A stretch of 64,000 bases of DNA from Sclerotinia nivalis (Eukaryota; Ascomycota; Leotiomycetes; Helotiales; Sclerotiniaceae): the NCBI GenBank assembly GCA_029531795.1, contig JAPEIS010000003.1:2418001-2482000 (forward strand), given 5' to 3'. The notes beneath the pieces are model-generated. The model was not told where the DNA came from and did not search any database. It saw nothing but the letters and a program-made list of their open reading frames with translations. Every line of letters begins with the position of its first letter. Position 1 is the first letter of the stretch. This document shows positions 47,056 through 58,592 of the stretch, in pieces. Both the position numbers and the translations under genes were made by a program.

Positions 47056-48841
47056 ATGACTCAATTACTCGGGGTCTCTCAGCTCGAGCAAGCAAGAATA
47101 TCACAATTATCTTTCGTCACTGCACAAGAGAATCAAACACCCGACAATACCTCCACTCCCAGAGCTTCAATTCTCAATTCTGTCTCTGCACAGGGAATAC
47201 CTGATCATGCAGGAGATACCCCCACCAGAAATTCAATACGTTCCTTTTCCGCCGCACGACACATATCTTATTTCTCGGAAGATTTCTCAGACGAATCGGC
47301 ACTTCGACCTTCTATTCACGATTCCGCGTCTTCGGGTCAAACGGCTACGCATATCCCTAGTAGCAGTAATACTTACAGTAATGGCACCGAAGATATCGAA
47401 GCCCAATCTGACAAAGAGGAAGAATCAACTTATACAGATATAACCACACCCACATCCACCACATCCCCACCACCTAGCTCAGAAATCCATTTCCGCTCCA
47501 TGACCTGGCTGCAATGCTCCGCGCTGATGATCGCCGAAACCATCTCCCTCGGCATCCTCGCGCTGCCCTCGGTCCTCGCAACCATCGGACTCATCCCCGG
47601 CCTCCTCCTCATCCTCAGCATGGGAATCCTAGCCTGGTATTCGGGGTACGTGATGCACCAATTTCGGTGCGCGTACCCCACGATCCACAGCTGGGCCGAT
47701 TGCTGCGAGATACTGTTGACGCCGCTTGGATGGGGGAGGATCGGTCATGAGATTGCGGGGGCGGCGCAAATTTTGTTTTTGTTGTTTTTGATGGGGAGTC
47801 ATATTTTGACGTGGATTATTTGTTTGCATACGTTGACTGGGGGGAGAGTTTGTAATATTGTGTGGGGGGTGGTGGGGATGGGAATTTTTTGGATATTGGA
47901 TTTGCCGAGGACGTGTAGGGGGATGAGTTGGATGAGTGTTGTTTGTGAGTTTTTTCCTTTTTGGTTTTTTACGGTCATTCCGACTTGCTCGCCTTGATAT
48001 GATATGATGAGATCGATCTCGGAGTAAAGAGCACAAACTAACAACCACAGCATTCGCAAGCATCGGCACCGCAGTCCTCATAACCATGATAAGCGTCGGA
48101 ATCCGCTCCCCCCCCTCAAAACCCTACACCCTCTGGCCACGCGCCCACCTCTCCCTCCGCGAAGCCTTCCTAAGCATAACCAACATCGTATTCGCCTACG
48201 CGGGACACGTAGCCTTCTTCACCTTCATGTCGGAATTACGCGAACCGGACGACTTTCCCAAATCGCTCGCTACGCTGCAAATCGTCGAAATCAGTCTCTA
48301 TTTGGTTTCGGCCATTGTGATATACGTCTATGCCGGATCGACCGTTACATCTCCTGCTCTGGGGTCTGCGGGCCCCGTGGTGTCGAAAATTGCGTTTGGG
48401 GTTGCGATTCCGACGATTGTGATTGCGGGGGTTATTTTTGGTCATGTGGCGTCGAAATATGTTTTTAATAAGATATTTGCGGGTAGTCCTCACATCAATA
48501 CGCGCACGAAGATGAGTACGATGTCTTGGATGGGGATTACGCTGCTTCTTTGGATTGTGGCGTGGGTTATCGCGGAGAGTATTCCGGTTTTTAATGAGTT
48601 GTTGGGATTGGTTAGTAGTTTGTTTGCGAGCTGGTTCACGTATGGGCTTGCGGGGATTATGTGGTTGTTTGTTCATAAGGGGAGGTGGAATGAGGGGTGG
48701 TGGATGAGGGGGCTTTTTTTGTGTAATGTGGGGTTAGTGGGGGTTGGAGCGGTTATTTGTGGGATGGGACTTTGGGCTAGTGGGGTGGGGATTGGGGAGG
48801 GGGCGAGGGAGGGGAAAAGTTGGAGTTGCGGGAGGGAGTAG
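47056..48841 (+). CDS. Amino-acid transporter, Aa_trans (AAAP) family
   Basis: Polytopic membrane permease of 559 residues. Exons 47056-47944 and 48051-48841 join in phase; the intron at 47945-48050 ends AACAACCACAG. The N-terminal 130 residues are a hydrophilic Ser/Thr/acidic cytosolic tail (ESALRPSIHDSASSGQTATH). The transport domain starts with WLQCSALMIAETISLGILAL, the classic first-helix motif of this family (Glu-Thr-...-Gly-Ile-Leu), then VLATIGLIPGLLLILSMGIL, GAAQILFLLFLMGSHILTW, SITNIVFAYAGHVAFFTFMS with SELREPDDFPKSL, and further helices to a Trp-rich end. About 11 helices are expected. It resembles neutral-amino-acid permeases of the Mtr type more than vacuolar AVT proteins, but the substrate is not certain. 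Codon use shifts from C-ending to G-ending and T-ending halfway through each exon. It looks intact. Confidence 0.85.
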
Positions 48842-51800
48842 GGAGGGAAGGGGAAGTATGAGAGAGGAGGGTATTTGGGATGGTGGTTGATGAAAAGAGA
48901 GATGTTTAATGTTTAATCTGGTCTCTGTTGATTCTCTCCCATCTAGCGTATTCTCTTTTTCCATAGATCAGCAAGCGGAAAGCGTCTCTATGTTGATAAT
49001 GCAATTTCACCAGCGTTTAGACAGCCTAGAGTCTAAAGTCTAGAGTCTGGGAAATACAAGAAGAAAAGCAGGACTTTTACTTATCAGCGAAAAGAAAAGA
49101 ATAATAAATTCTTTGAACTATGACCCTTTTTGCCAGTCAATATGTCATTATTTGAGTGGAGAACAAGAGGATATGCATATATAAGGAAAATGAAAAGGTT
49201 CCCGTAGGTTGATCTTCGAACAGTTATAGGGTTCGAGATGAATGATAAATAATTGATAATATTTTATTGACTTGAAATTTTTGAATGATTGAAAGTACGA
49301 AACTTTATGAGATGGGATGAAGAATTTGATATACGAGGATATTTTCTGTGGTGGAATATTAATGGGATAGAAGGGTATGTATGCGTATCTTGGTAAAGTC
49401 AAAGATATTTATGCAGGAGGATGGATGGATACAAAGTTTTGGCAGTGAAATGATGAGGAATGGGAATGGATGGGAATGGATAGAAATGGATAGAAATAAA
49501 TTGAATACTTTGAATATTTCTTCGCATGAAAAATACTTCTGTATCAACACATATGATATAGATAGAATGCTTGAGTATCATTCGATATTTCCTTTGCGTG
49601 GGATATGATTCCCCTATCAAAAGCCACACTATTAAATGTGGATGAAAGTCTCCATAAGGATTGCTTCCCTGTTGTGGTATTCATGAATCGCTGCAAATTT
49701 AATTTCTTGCCGAGAAGGAACATCGATATTCTTCCCGTCTCGCAGGGAGTGGCCTGACAAACGACGTCCAGTACTTTTTTAAATTATCGGAGTCCAAAAC
49801 CATGAGAATTTCCCACATGGCATCAGTGTCTCGAAAGCGAGAAAGAGTTATTATAGAATTTCCTGGCTTCTATCAGAGGTAGTAATCTCCAATCCGGCAC
49901 ATAACCCTTGCAATTTCTCAATTTGGGATTATCGTAACATAACTAGATGCTCTAGACGTGTAGCCCAGTACTCCTCACAACATATCACCTTCGACACAAG
50001 ACGTATTTGATGATATATTCAAGGATGTAACTTGAAACTTTTCCAAGACGGGAGGAAGGTGCGGATATTACCCCGCCATCATGATATCCAAATGCGGGGT
50101 TAATTTCTTCACCTCTTGATGAAGATGAAATGAGTAATTACTATTCGTTCCTCATTTTCCATAATATGGGTAGATTCATGTGGGAAGATACGGTCGGATA
50201 TGATAATCGTGAAAGGAGTCAAAGCTGGTGGCCGTGCTTGAAATGGAGATTCAGACCTCCAGCTATAATTGACAGGTGACATGAAATCTGAGGGATTAGG
50301 AAAAAAATGAGCGAATAGTACATATTCCCTAACTGTAGATATGATTCCACGGCAGACATGTGAAAATCTCCGAACTATCGAAGTTAACGGTAGTTAGGAT
50401 AGTGTAGGAGTCAGCGCCTGGAAAGGATTCTTCTATGGATTCATCATACTCGAAGCACTGTTGTGTAAATCGCTTGAAGTAATCATCGGCCTTTATGCTT
50501 AATCAAATCCTACAGCACATACAGCATACGTCAACCCCATTTCAATATTTAAATGTACATGTCGCGATTACTGTTGCACAATGCATCAAGGAATAATTTT
50601 CAATAAGAAATGCCTCAAAATTTCAAGCAAACGGACAATAGGAGCAAGGAAAATAAGGAAAAGAAGGTGCTGTCAAAATCCTTTGTGTGACTCCCCGCAG
50701 CCTGACGGCAAACTGCAGGACTCCTGCAGATTTGGTATCGAAAGTAGGCAAGGTGGCATGCTTTCAATAATGGATCAGCAGCCCGAGCCAACATCGTCAG
50801 CAATATTGGATTCCTCAAAATATTGAGAATAAAAAATCCTTTATGCGAAAATGTATCGCTAAACACAACACGATGTATCGGAATGCTTTGATGGATGAAT
50901 GACTGATTGCTAAGAATATCTTCGAATGTTATTTTCGAATTAGGGGGCTGAGTTCTGAATGGCCGCCACAATGCTTTGCCACACTTTTGGAATTTTACGA
51001 CCCCACATTTCAATTACGAGGGAGGAAAGGAAAGAATCAGATTGGTCTAGACAAACCCATGTTACCGAAATGCTCAGCTCCTCCGCCACTCTACTCTTCA
51101 TTGGTGCGTGCTCAGATACGATGTTGGTAAAAAGTTCTGTTGTGACTATCTCGCCTGTGCTGTGATGAACATCGTACAGGAATGCCGTTATGATTGGTTT
51201 ATTGATCGTCAAGTCCAAACCAACCCATGAAAAGAACACATGAATACCTAGTAATGCATAGCATTGCATCCTTGGCCCACTATCAAAGAAATTGACTAGT
51301 ACCCTACCAGTACCTTACCGGTACCTGCTTTTGGAACAAACTTGGAAGTTCATCGGCCTCTCCATTTTCTTGCATTTTTCTCGTTTTATACGTATGCCGA
51401 CATATCCAACCGCTAAACGTTGGCGCTTGCTTGCTCCTTGCTACTTGCTCAAGTAGATATACAATTAGATGGGTGGAAAACGCGTTTCCTAATAGTGTTA
51501 ATAGTACCTGAAGACATAATTAATGTGAATGGTCGAATTGGAATAAACTTGCATGGTACCTGACTAAGGGTCATAAAAAGACAACCATTTGAGCCGACCA
51601 ATAATGGGATGATGATGGCAATCAGCAGAAATGGCTTTGAAACATGAAACAACATGTTCGGATGATTCAGACGATTAGTTGACTCTGCAGCGAATAAACT
51701 TGAGGGCTTGTAAAAAAAGATCCTTCGGTGATTCCTAGTGTGAAGAGACGAATGAAGATACGATATGGAGTTGTTTTTCGGTAATACCGTATTTTGTGTT

Positions 51801-52822
51801 CGGATGAATATTATTTGAAATGTTTTAGCTTCTTGGAGGACAATCCTACTGAATCTATTTGCACATTGCGGGTACATTGTATTAGCTGTACGAGTAAGTA
51901 CAAGTACAATGAGCATGATATTAGTGGTTGTTAATTTTAATTATGAGATTCCTGCCATGCCCTGCCTTTTGTTTTCATCTTCCTTTTGTTTGGTGATGAT
52001 AAAAAAATCAACATAAAAATAAGTCAACATTACATTTCTGAACAAAGAGAGGGGCAGAACAAGAGAACTTGGCAGAATTTTGGCGGTGACTGCCACCTAT
52101 TTTCACGTTGCATGAAAATGCACGTTTGTGGCTCAGTGTGGAACCACAAACCCCATCAGGGCGGCTTCAGCTGATGTTTTTCTTCTTTTTGGTTTGTTCC
52201 CCTTTTTTGATTCAACCTTTAAAGCTACTTTACCATATTTGAATTGGTTGCCGAATCTATACGAATCATGGCCCTTTCCCTAGTCTTGAATGTATGGGTA
52301 TCGCGTACAATTTTCTCTTCCCCTCGAATCAGTAACTCTTTTCATGTTAAGTACTATACCGGAGAATTATCCGTATAATGTCTTAGCGCCTTAAGGAAGG
52401 TGGCCCGCTCTGAAATACCATGTACTCTATTTAGTGGAACATATATCCTATCCTGGAAGTAAGGAATGTGATCTGCCTTACTGGTTCATCAAAAAGTGGC
52501 TTGCGATAAAAGCTTCGTACGTACTCAGGGGCCCCACATTCCCAATTGGACTAAATCCGTGTTCGAGCTAAGGTGCCATGGATCTTGTACCTAGGCTTTG
52601 CAGCTTCATGGGACGGGAAGGTATCTGTATATAAGTTCATGATGACCTCCAACGTGGTTTCAGTATCACCTCGACTTCATCAACCTTTCATTCTTTCAAG
52701 GTTCATTTGCTAGACGCAGCACGCTCTTGACGAGTTCTCTCATTCATTCTTATTCATATCAATTATCATACCCATTTCATATTCATCTTCACATTCACAT
52801 TTACCTTCAAATCTACATCAAT
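48842..52822. other. Long intergenic region, no convincing gene
   Basis: About 4 kb. GGAATGGATAGAAATGG-type repeats lie at about 49460-49500. Open frames at 50615-51013 (-), 50940-51269 (-, 109 codons) and 51449-51916 (-, 155 codons) have no recognisable domain and weak coding character. Duplicated TACC(A/G)GTACC words lie near 51303-51327. The last 200 bases form the promoter and leader of the lysozyme-like gene. Confidence 0.45.
52628..52635 (+). promoter_or_regulatory. TATA-box-like element of the lysozyme-like gene
   Basis: TATATAAG lies about 190 bases before the ATG at 52823 and upstream of a long CATTC/CATAT-rich pyrimidine leader. Confidence 0.45.
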
Positions 52823-54476
52823 ATGTTTACCCTTCCTTTGATTTTAGTCGCCGGCGGCTTATCCACTCTCTCTATCGGAGCTCCTCTTCCCGGAAACACA
52901 GAGAGACACTCATTCGTTCATTCCGTTCAAGAACGTGCAGCAAATTCATACAAGGTATATTCCGGTGATGGAAATACCAATGTAGGATGGCCTACACAAA
53001 GTGAATGGATTTCAAGCTTCGATGATATGTATGTATCTATTAATTACCCCTCATCCCTCAAATTACTAACAATCCTCCAGGTTCGACAAGCAGAATAGTG
53101 TATTGAAAGCTTCATGCACTCAATTCGGTGCAGATAACAATTCCGATGACGAGATCTCCGACCTCAAATCCGCCATCTCGGAAGTTGCTAGTACTACCGG
53201 CATTGAGAGTCGCTTTATCCTTGCCATAGTAATGCAAGAGTCTAACGGTTGCGTCCGCGCTCCAACTACCGTCTATTCCATCTCCAACCCAGGTCTCATG
53301 CAATCTCATGAGGGATCTGGATCATGCAATTCCGGAAGCTCTGTTCAAAATCCTTGTCCCAAGAGCGAAATGGTTCAAATGATTACTGATGGTACAGCTG
53401 GTACATCATCAGGCGACGGGCTCAAACAATGTCTTGCCGAAACTGGAGTTACAGATGTCAGCATGTACTACAAGGCCGCAAGAATCTACAATTCCGGCTC
53501 TATTGCCTCGGGTGGAAATCTGGGGGATGGAGTCGCCACCCATTGTTATGCCACAGATGTTGCAAATCGTCTTACAGGATGGTATTCAGGAACTAGTTCT
53601 TGCGATTCAGCTACTATTGGTTCACTTACAGGCCCAGCTGCATCTCCTGGTTCCAGTGCCATTAGCTCTGAAATAGCTAGTGCCAGTTCAGTTATTAGCT
53701 CTATTGTCTCTTCGGTAGCTTCGGTAGCTTCCGTAGCTACTTCGACTTATTCGGTACCAACTTCAGCTTATTCGGTACCAACTTCAGCTTATTCGGTACC
53801 AACCTCCATCTCGGTCAGACCTTTCTTCACTTCAGCTGCTTCAGCTGCTGCATCAGCTGCTGCATCCAACGCCGGTGGTATATTCGCACAAGGCGGTGCT
53901 TCTTCCTCTGCTTCATCCATCGTAGAACCAACCTCCGTATCATCAGCTATATCCGTTCCAACAGCAGCTTCCTCATCCATCGCAGAACCAACCTCCGTAT
54001 CATCAGCTATATCCGTTCCAACAGCAGCTTCCTCATCCATCGCAGAACCAACCTCCGTAACATCAGCTATATCGGTCCCAACAGCAACTCCCTCATCCAC
54101 CTCAATCGCCTCCATTATCCCCACCGCCACCCTCCCCGCAACCGTAACAACAGCCACCGCATCCCCCACCACCTCCATCACATACCCATCCGCCTCTTCT
54201 TCCTCCTCCTCAAACACCACCTACACCCCCGGAACCGAATGCACCACTCCAGGTCAATGGAACTGCATCGACGGTACCTCATTCCAACAATGTTCATCAG
54301 GAATCTGGTCGAGCGTTGGAGGACTCGCTGCCGGAACCGCATGTAAAGTCGGAGAAGGAAAGATGATTGATATTTTTGCTACGAATGGCGAGACCAAACA
54401 TAAGAGACATGCTGATGCGAGAGGATTGAAACATAGTCATTTACATGTTTTGAAGAGAAATGTGCAAATTTCTTGA
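52823..54476 (+). CDS. Secreted lysozyme-fold protein with Ser/Thr repeats and chitin-binding-type tail
   Basis: Predicted wall-associated or secreted protein of 533 residues. Exons 52823-53028 and 53081-54476 join in phase (intron GTATGT...CCTCCAG). A signal peptide ([20 protein letters not shown]) precedes a lysozyme-like (GH23/transglycosylase-type) domain at about residues 75-235: [20 protein letters not shown], with the likely catalytic Glu near 122 (QES), then [14 protein letters not shown] and [21 protein letters not shown] Ser/Ala/Val-rich linker (about 240-445) carries three 7-residue repeats (SVPTSAY) and three 20-residue repeats ([15 protein letters not shown]). A Cys-rich module follows ([20 protein letters not shown], about 455-505), like the CBM19 chitin-binding domain of fungal chitinases. 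The end is basic and His-rich. Binding or cleavage of chitin or peptidoglycan is inferred from the domains only. Confidence 0.82.
53744..53806 (+). repeat. 21-base coding minisatellite
   Basis: Three near-identical units of TATTCGGTACCAACTTCAGC plus one base, encoding (A/T)YSVPTS repeats in the linker of the lysozyme-like protein. Confidence 0.85.
53911..54095 (+). repeat. 60-base coding minisatellite
   Basis: Three copies of a 60-base unit starting TCATCCATCG(T/C)AGAACCA, encoding [24 protein letters not shown] repeats. The second unit matches its neighbours nearly base for base, suggesting recent expansion. Confidence 0.9.
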
Positions 54477-55491
54477 GTCTTGAGTCTTGATTTGGGATTG
54501 ACAATAATATAGTATTGGTCTTTTCTGGGGATAAGGATTGAAGTTTGAATTCTTCACATTTTTACCCTCTTTTTGTTTGATGATTTATCTTCTTCTTCTT
54601 CTTTGGTGGATATTTTAGGGATTTGGGGGATTTGTTAGCATAGCTGGAACGGAGTGCAACTGGACGGAAAGGAACAGGATAGGAAAAGAAGGAAGAAACC
54701 TGGTGTTTCCCTTCCATGACACGGATTTATGAATAAATGGGCGGTATCCTGCAATGCAAGAGTGCAAGGAGGGAAGGAGTACAGTAGAGTAGAATTGTAT
54801 AGGATCCCCTGATGCGGGATGGAATATAAGATCATTCGTTGGCAATTTTACTTAGGTTACCTATCTATAGAATGTATACATACTTAGCTAGGTATTTCTT
54901 GTATAGAATTTGGAAAATTTGAAAATTTTGAAAAAGGAAATTGTAGATTATGAATTGGGATTTTAGAATATGTGTGAAAAGAATCCGAGTTCCTTTAGAA
55001 GAAACTCGGGTACGTGTTTTAAGTGATGCCGTTTCTTGATTGAGATATACTATTTCTATGCCGGAATGAAAGTTCAAGTTGAAGCCCAGTATCACATATC
55101 TTTTTATTTCCCATCTGCAATTTCTCATATCTTTCTTACATATTCGCTTCTCTCTTCCTTCTTTCCTCCTCCCCTCTTCTTTTTCCTTCTCTAGACTTTT
55201 TTATAATCAACATCACTATGTCTATCCCTTTGTAACTATCCACAACCCATCAACCAAAACCTTACTAAAAACCCTCCGATTTCATATCATAGCTTCACTT
55301 GATTTTATATATAAAAAAACAAAAAAAGAAATCGATCTATAAATCAATAAAAGGTTTTTTTTAACTATAGTTAGATATTAGAAAAGAAATTATTTCTTGT
55401 TTGTTTATTTTTACTTTTACTTTTACTATGTTATTTATTTGTGATTTTTGAGAAGGGGGGAGTGAAGTGGCGATAGATAAAAGAAAGAGAA

Positions 55492-55631
55492 GAGATAGAA
55501 GAGATAGAAGAGATAGAAGAGATAGAAGAGATAGAAGAGATAGAAGAGATAGAAGAGATAGAAGAGATAGAAGAGATAGAAGAGATAGAAGAGATAGAAG
55601 AGATAGAAGAGATAGAAGAGATAGAAGAGAT
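55492..55631 (+). repeat. GAGATAGAA nine-base microsatellite, about 15 copies
   Basis: Near-perfect tandem repeat of GAGATAGAA, purine-only apart from one T per unit. The uniformity of the copies indicates a young, probably length-variable locus. Confidence 0.95.
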
Positions 55632-55840
55632 GCTTGAGTTGAGTGGTGTGTGAGTGGGTATTGTATATTGCGTGGATTCGAGAGTAAGGGAAAGAAAAGA
55701 GAGGGGAGGGGGGTAATATTAAATGGTAAAAGAAAGATAGAAGATATAGGTTTTTAGATTTGTGATCTGTAACTATGGAAGTATAATAAGTACCTAGGTA
55801 GTATTAAACCTAAAATTCTTGGGATGCCGAATCAAGTGAA

Positions 55841-55860
55841 TCTATCTATCTATCTATCTC
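55841..55860. repeat. TCTA microsatellite
   Basis: About five copies of TCTA. Confidence 0.85.
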
Positions 55861-56257
55861 AAAATAAATCAAGAAGATCTGGATTTGGTGAATTAAGATG
55901 AATCGGGTGGATAGTATGATATGAGGGTGGTGAACTGGGAAGTTTGTAGGGGAGTTAGGGGCGTGAATGGCGTGAATGAAGTAAATCAACTCTTAACGAT
56001 CTGCTTGTATGAATTACGAATTATGAATAACATAGTGATAATGGTGCGTAGATATATTACAAAGTTTATATAACTTCTCGGCAATTTGACTTCTAGAGAT
56101 ATATAACATAATCTTGAAATGATATATCACATCTGTTTTATCTCTTTGCATTCTATCTTTATATAGGTATCTCGTATTACTTTCATTATTGCACCACTCA
56201 GTGCTGGTGCTCAACACCCGATACCCAAGCTAGTACCATTTACAAACACAAAAATTT

Positions 56258-56288
56258 ATCCATCATCCATCATCCATCATCCACCATC
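56258..56288. repeat. CATCATC microsatellite
   Basis: CATCATC units (CATCATCCATCATCCATCAT and onward), about four copies. Confidence 0.8.
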
Positions 56289-56650
56289 AATTATCCTCAC
56301 TATGATAATATCCAAATCCTCTCAAATCTAGAATATTTTATCTCTTACTCGCCTTAACCGCAAATTTCCAAATATGCTCAAAACTTGCATCTCCCTCCTC
56401 CTCCTTCTCTTTCTCCTATCCTAGTTTTTCTAATCCCTCTACTTCTACTCCTTTAAGAAACTTAGCGAAAAGCGAAGAGCGGAAACTGAAAAGCGAATTG
56501 GTGTATAGATATTTCGTCAGTATGTCGCTAAATGTACTAGATAGATTACTGGGGTCTCTTTTTTATGAAAAGAAAAGAAGGGTTTTCACTACTATAGAGA
56601 TTTGAGATTTGAGATTTAAGTTGAAATACATGGTTGGTTTATAGTGATGG

Positions 56651-56692
56651 TTGAACTTGGTTGAGCTTGGTTGAGCTTGGTTGAGCTTGGTA
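56651..56692. repeat. TTGGTTGAGC ten-base repeat
   Basis: Four copies of a TTGGTTGAGC-like unit, the first with AAC in place of AGC. Confidence 0.85.
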
Positions 56693-58559
56693 GTAATAAT
56701 GATAATATAGATAGTGGTTAATATAGATGAAAAGGGATAAAGATGAATGAAGCTAAAGAAGGGATAGAGAGGATAAAAGAATTGAGATAACGGAGGATGA
56801 AGTAGGGGGAAGGAGATAAGGAAAGTAGGTTGATGTACAGTAGATGGGATGATTGGGTAGGAGAAAGGGAAGATGAAATTTAATAAGGGGTGATAAAGCG
56901 AAGCGAAAGAGAGGTGAAATGAGCTGGGATGAGAGGAAGGAAAGGGGGGAAGAGGGGAATATCATTAATATAAGTATTATTCCAGTAATGGAGAAATGAA
57001 CTGGTCTTCAGTACGCACCCATTAGTATCCGCTGTGTTTGGGGCAGAGAGGGACATTAGAGGTCTACTACATAGAGATGGATGGATGACGAGATACAAAT
57101 GAAAGAGTATATAATAATCGCTTCACTTTCCGATAGGCAATTCGCATTGGCTTTTGTTCAGGAATATTTCTTTTACGGAAATAACGTTCATATATCAGGA
57201 TATGAAATATAATTTTCCAATCAAATCTCAACCATCTTACAAATGTTGAGAAGTACATTATATATCCTGTATCTAAATACAGTACACCTCGTAAAAAACA
57301 ACAACAATAAAATCACCCTCCAATATCAATATCAGACTAGACATTTGGCCACTTAGCCATAGAAGTAAGATATTAGCAAGACCCAGGTCTGTCCCCTATA
57401 TAATTTGTATTGGTATTATAGAATCGGTAGAAAAATGAAAAACCACGAGTTATTACAATTAATTAACAATTTATTACGAATATCTACCCAACCCTGCTTT
57501 ACAGAAATACCTCACCAAATTTAGAAATCATTCATAATATAATTCATTACAAAATAATCGAAATAGTAAAACAATCATAATATAGATTTCCATTAAAAAG
57601 AAACTATTAAAAATATACTTAATGTTTTAATTATAGTTTTCCACACTCAAAAAAGAAAGATATCGATGCATCGGGATGAGGATGTAGATATAGGGTTTAG
57701 ACTTGAAAGTTTATAAAGAATATGATTAATTAGCATTGAATACACAAATAGTACTTCTAAATTGTTCGTATATGAATGATATATCTTTTGAAGATTGGTT
57801 ATCAGAGAATAAAAACTTAAGTCTTACAGTGAAGGAATAATGATCAGTGAGGAGGACTGCTGGTCACTAGCTATACCAAAATGAAGGAAGTCAGGATACA
57901 ATACAGCAGGACAAAACGGGATATAATCCTCTGAGGAAAATATACCTAGGATCGAGAGAATACGAGGGCTTGGAGGATGAGGATGAGATTTTCAGATTTA
58001 GTGGTGAGTATATATTTTTATAATCATTCTTCCACCATCAAAATCAATATTGTTCTTTCGCGTTGTATTGGTCCTATGTGCCTTGACAGCTCTTTTTTTT
58101 TCGAGATCTTGATATCTTTTGATACCTAGATACAGAAATATAAATCTATAAGTTATCAAACTATAATATATCACTATGATCAAGATCAAGAAATCACAGT
58201 CACAATCACTAATTCACTCTTCAATATCTAGAAAGTGAAGATAATATCTGTAACCGGGAAGCGTAAAACATTCAGCTATCTAATAAAAAAGTATTCATAC
58301 GGGGTACCTGATAAAAGGTAAGCAAATATAGAAGTTTTGTGATTGTATCTAAACCGATAATGGTATTATATAAGATTACCTATCTAAAGTACACCAGATG
58401 AGATCCTCTACTCCTATACACGACATAAAGATGAGAGAGTATACATCTTGGTCATTTCAAACAGGAATATCTAAGCACTAAGCACATTTTCCTCCATATC
58501 TTTGAGTACCTAGTCTTACAGTAGGAATCAAGGGTTGCTTTTGGTCCTGTTCGATATCC

Positions 58560-58592
58560 CTCACTCTATATACTCTATATACTCTATATAAT
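58560..58592. repeat. CTCTATATA repeat
   Basis: Three to four copies of ACTCTATAT. Confidence 0.8.

Noticed and set aside
51449..51916. 155-codon minus-strand open frame
   Set aside because: Its composition is irregular, there is no domain, and it lacks a credible promoter or splice context; most likely chance.
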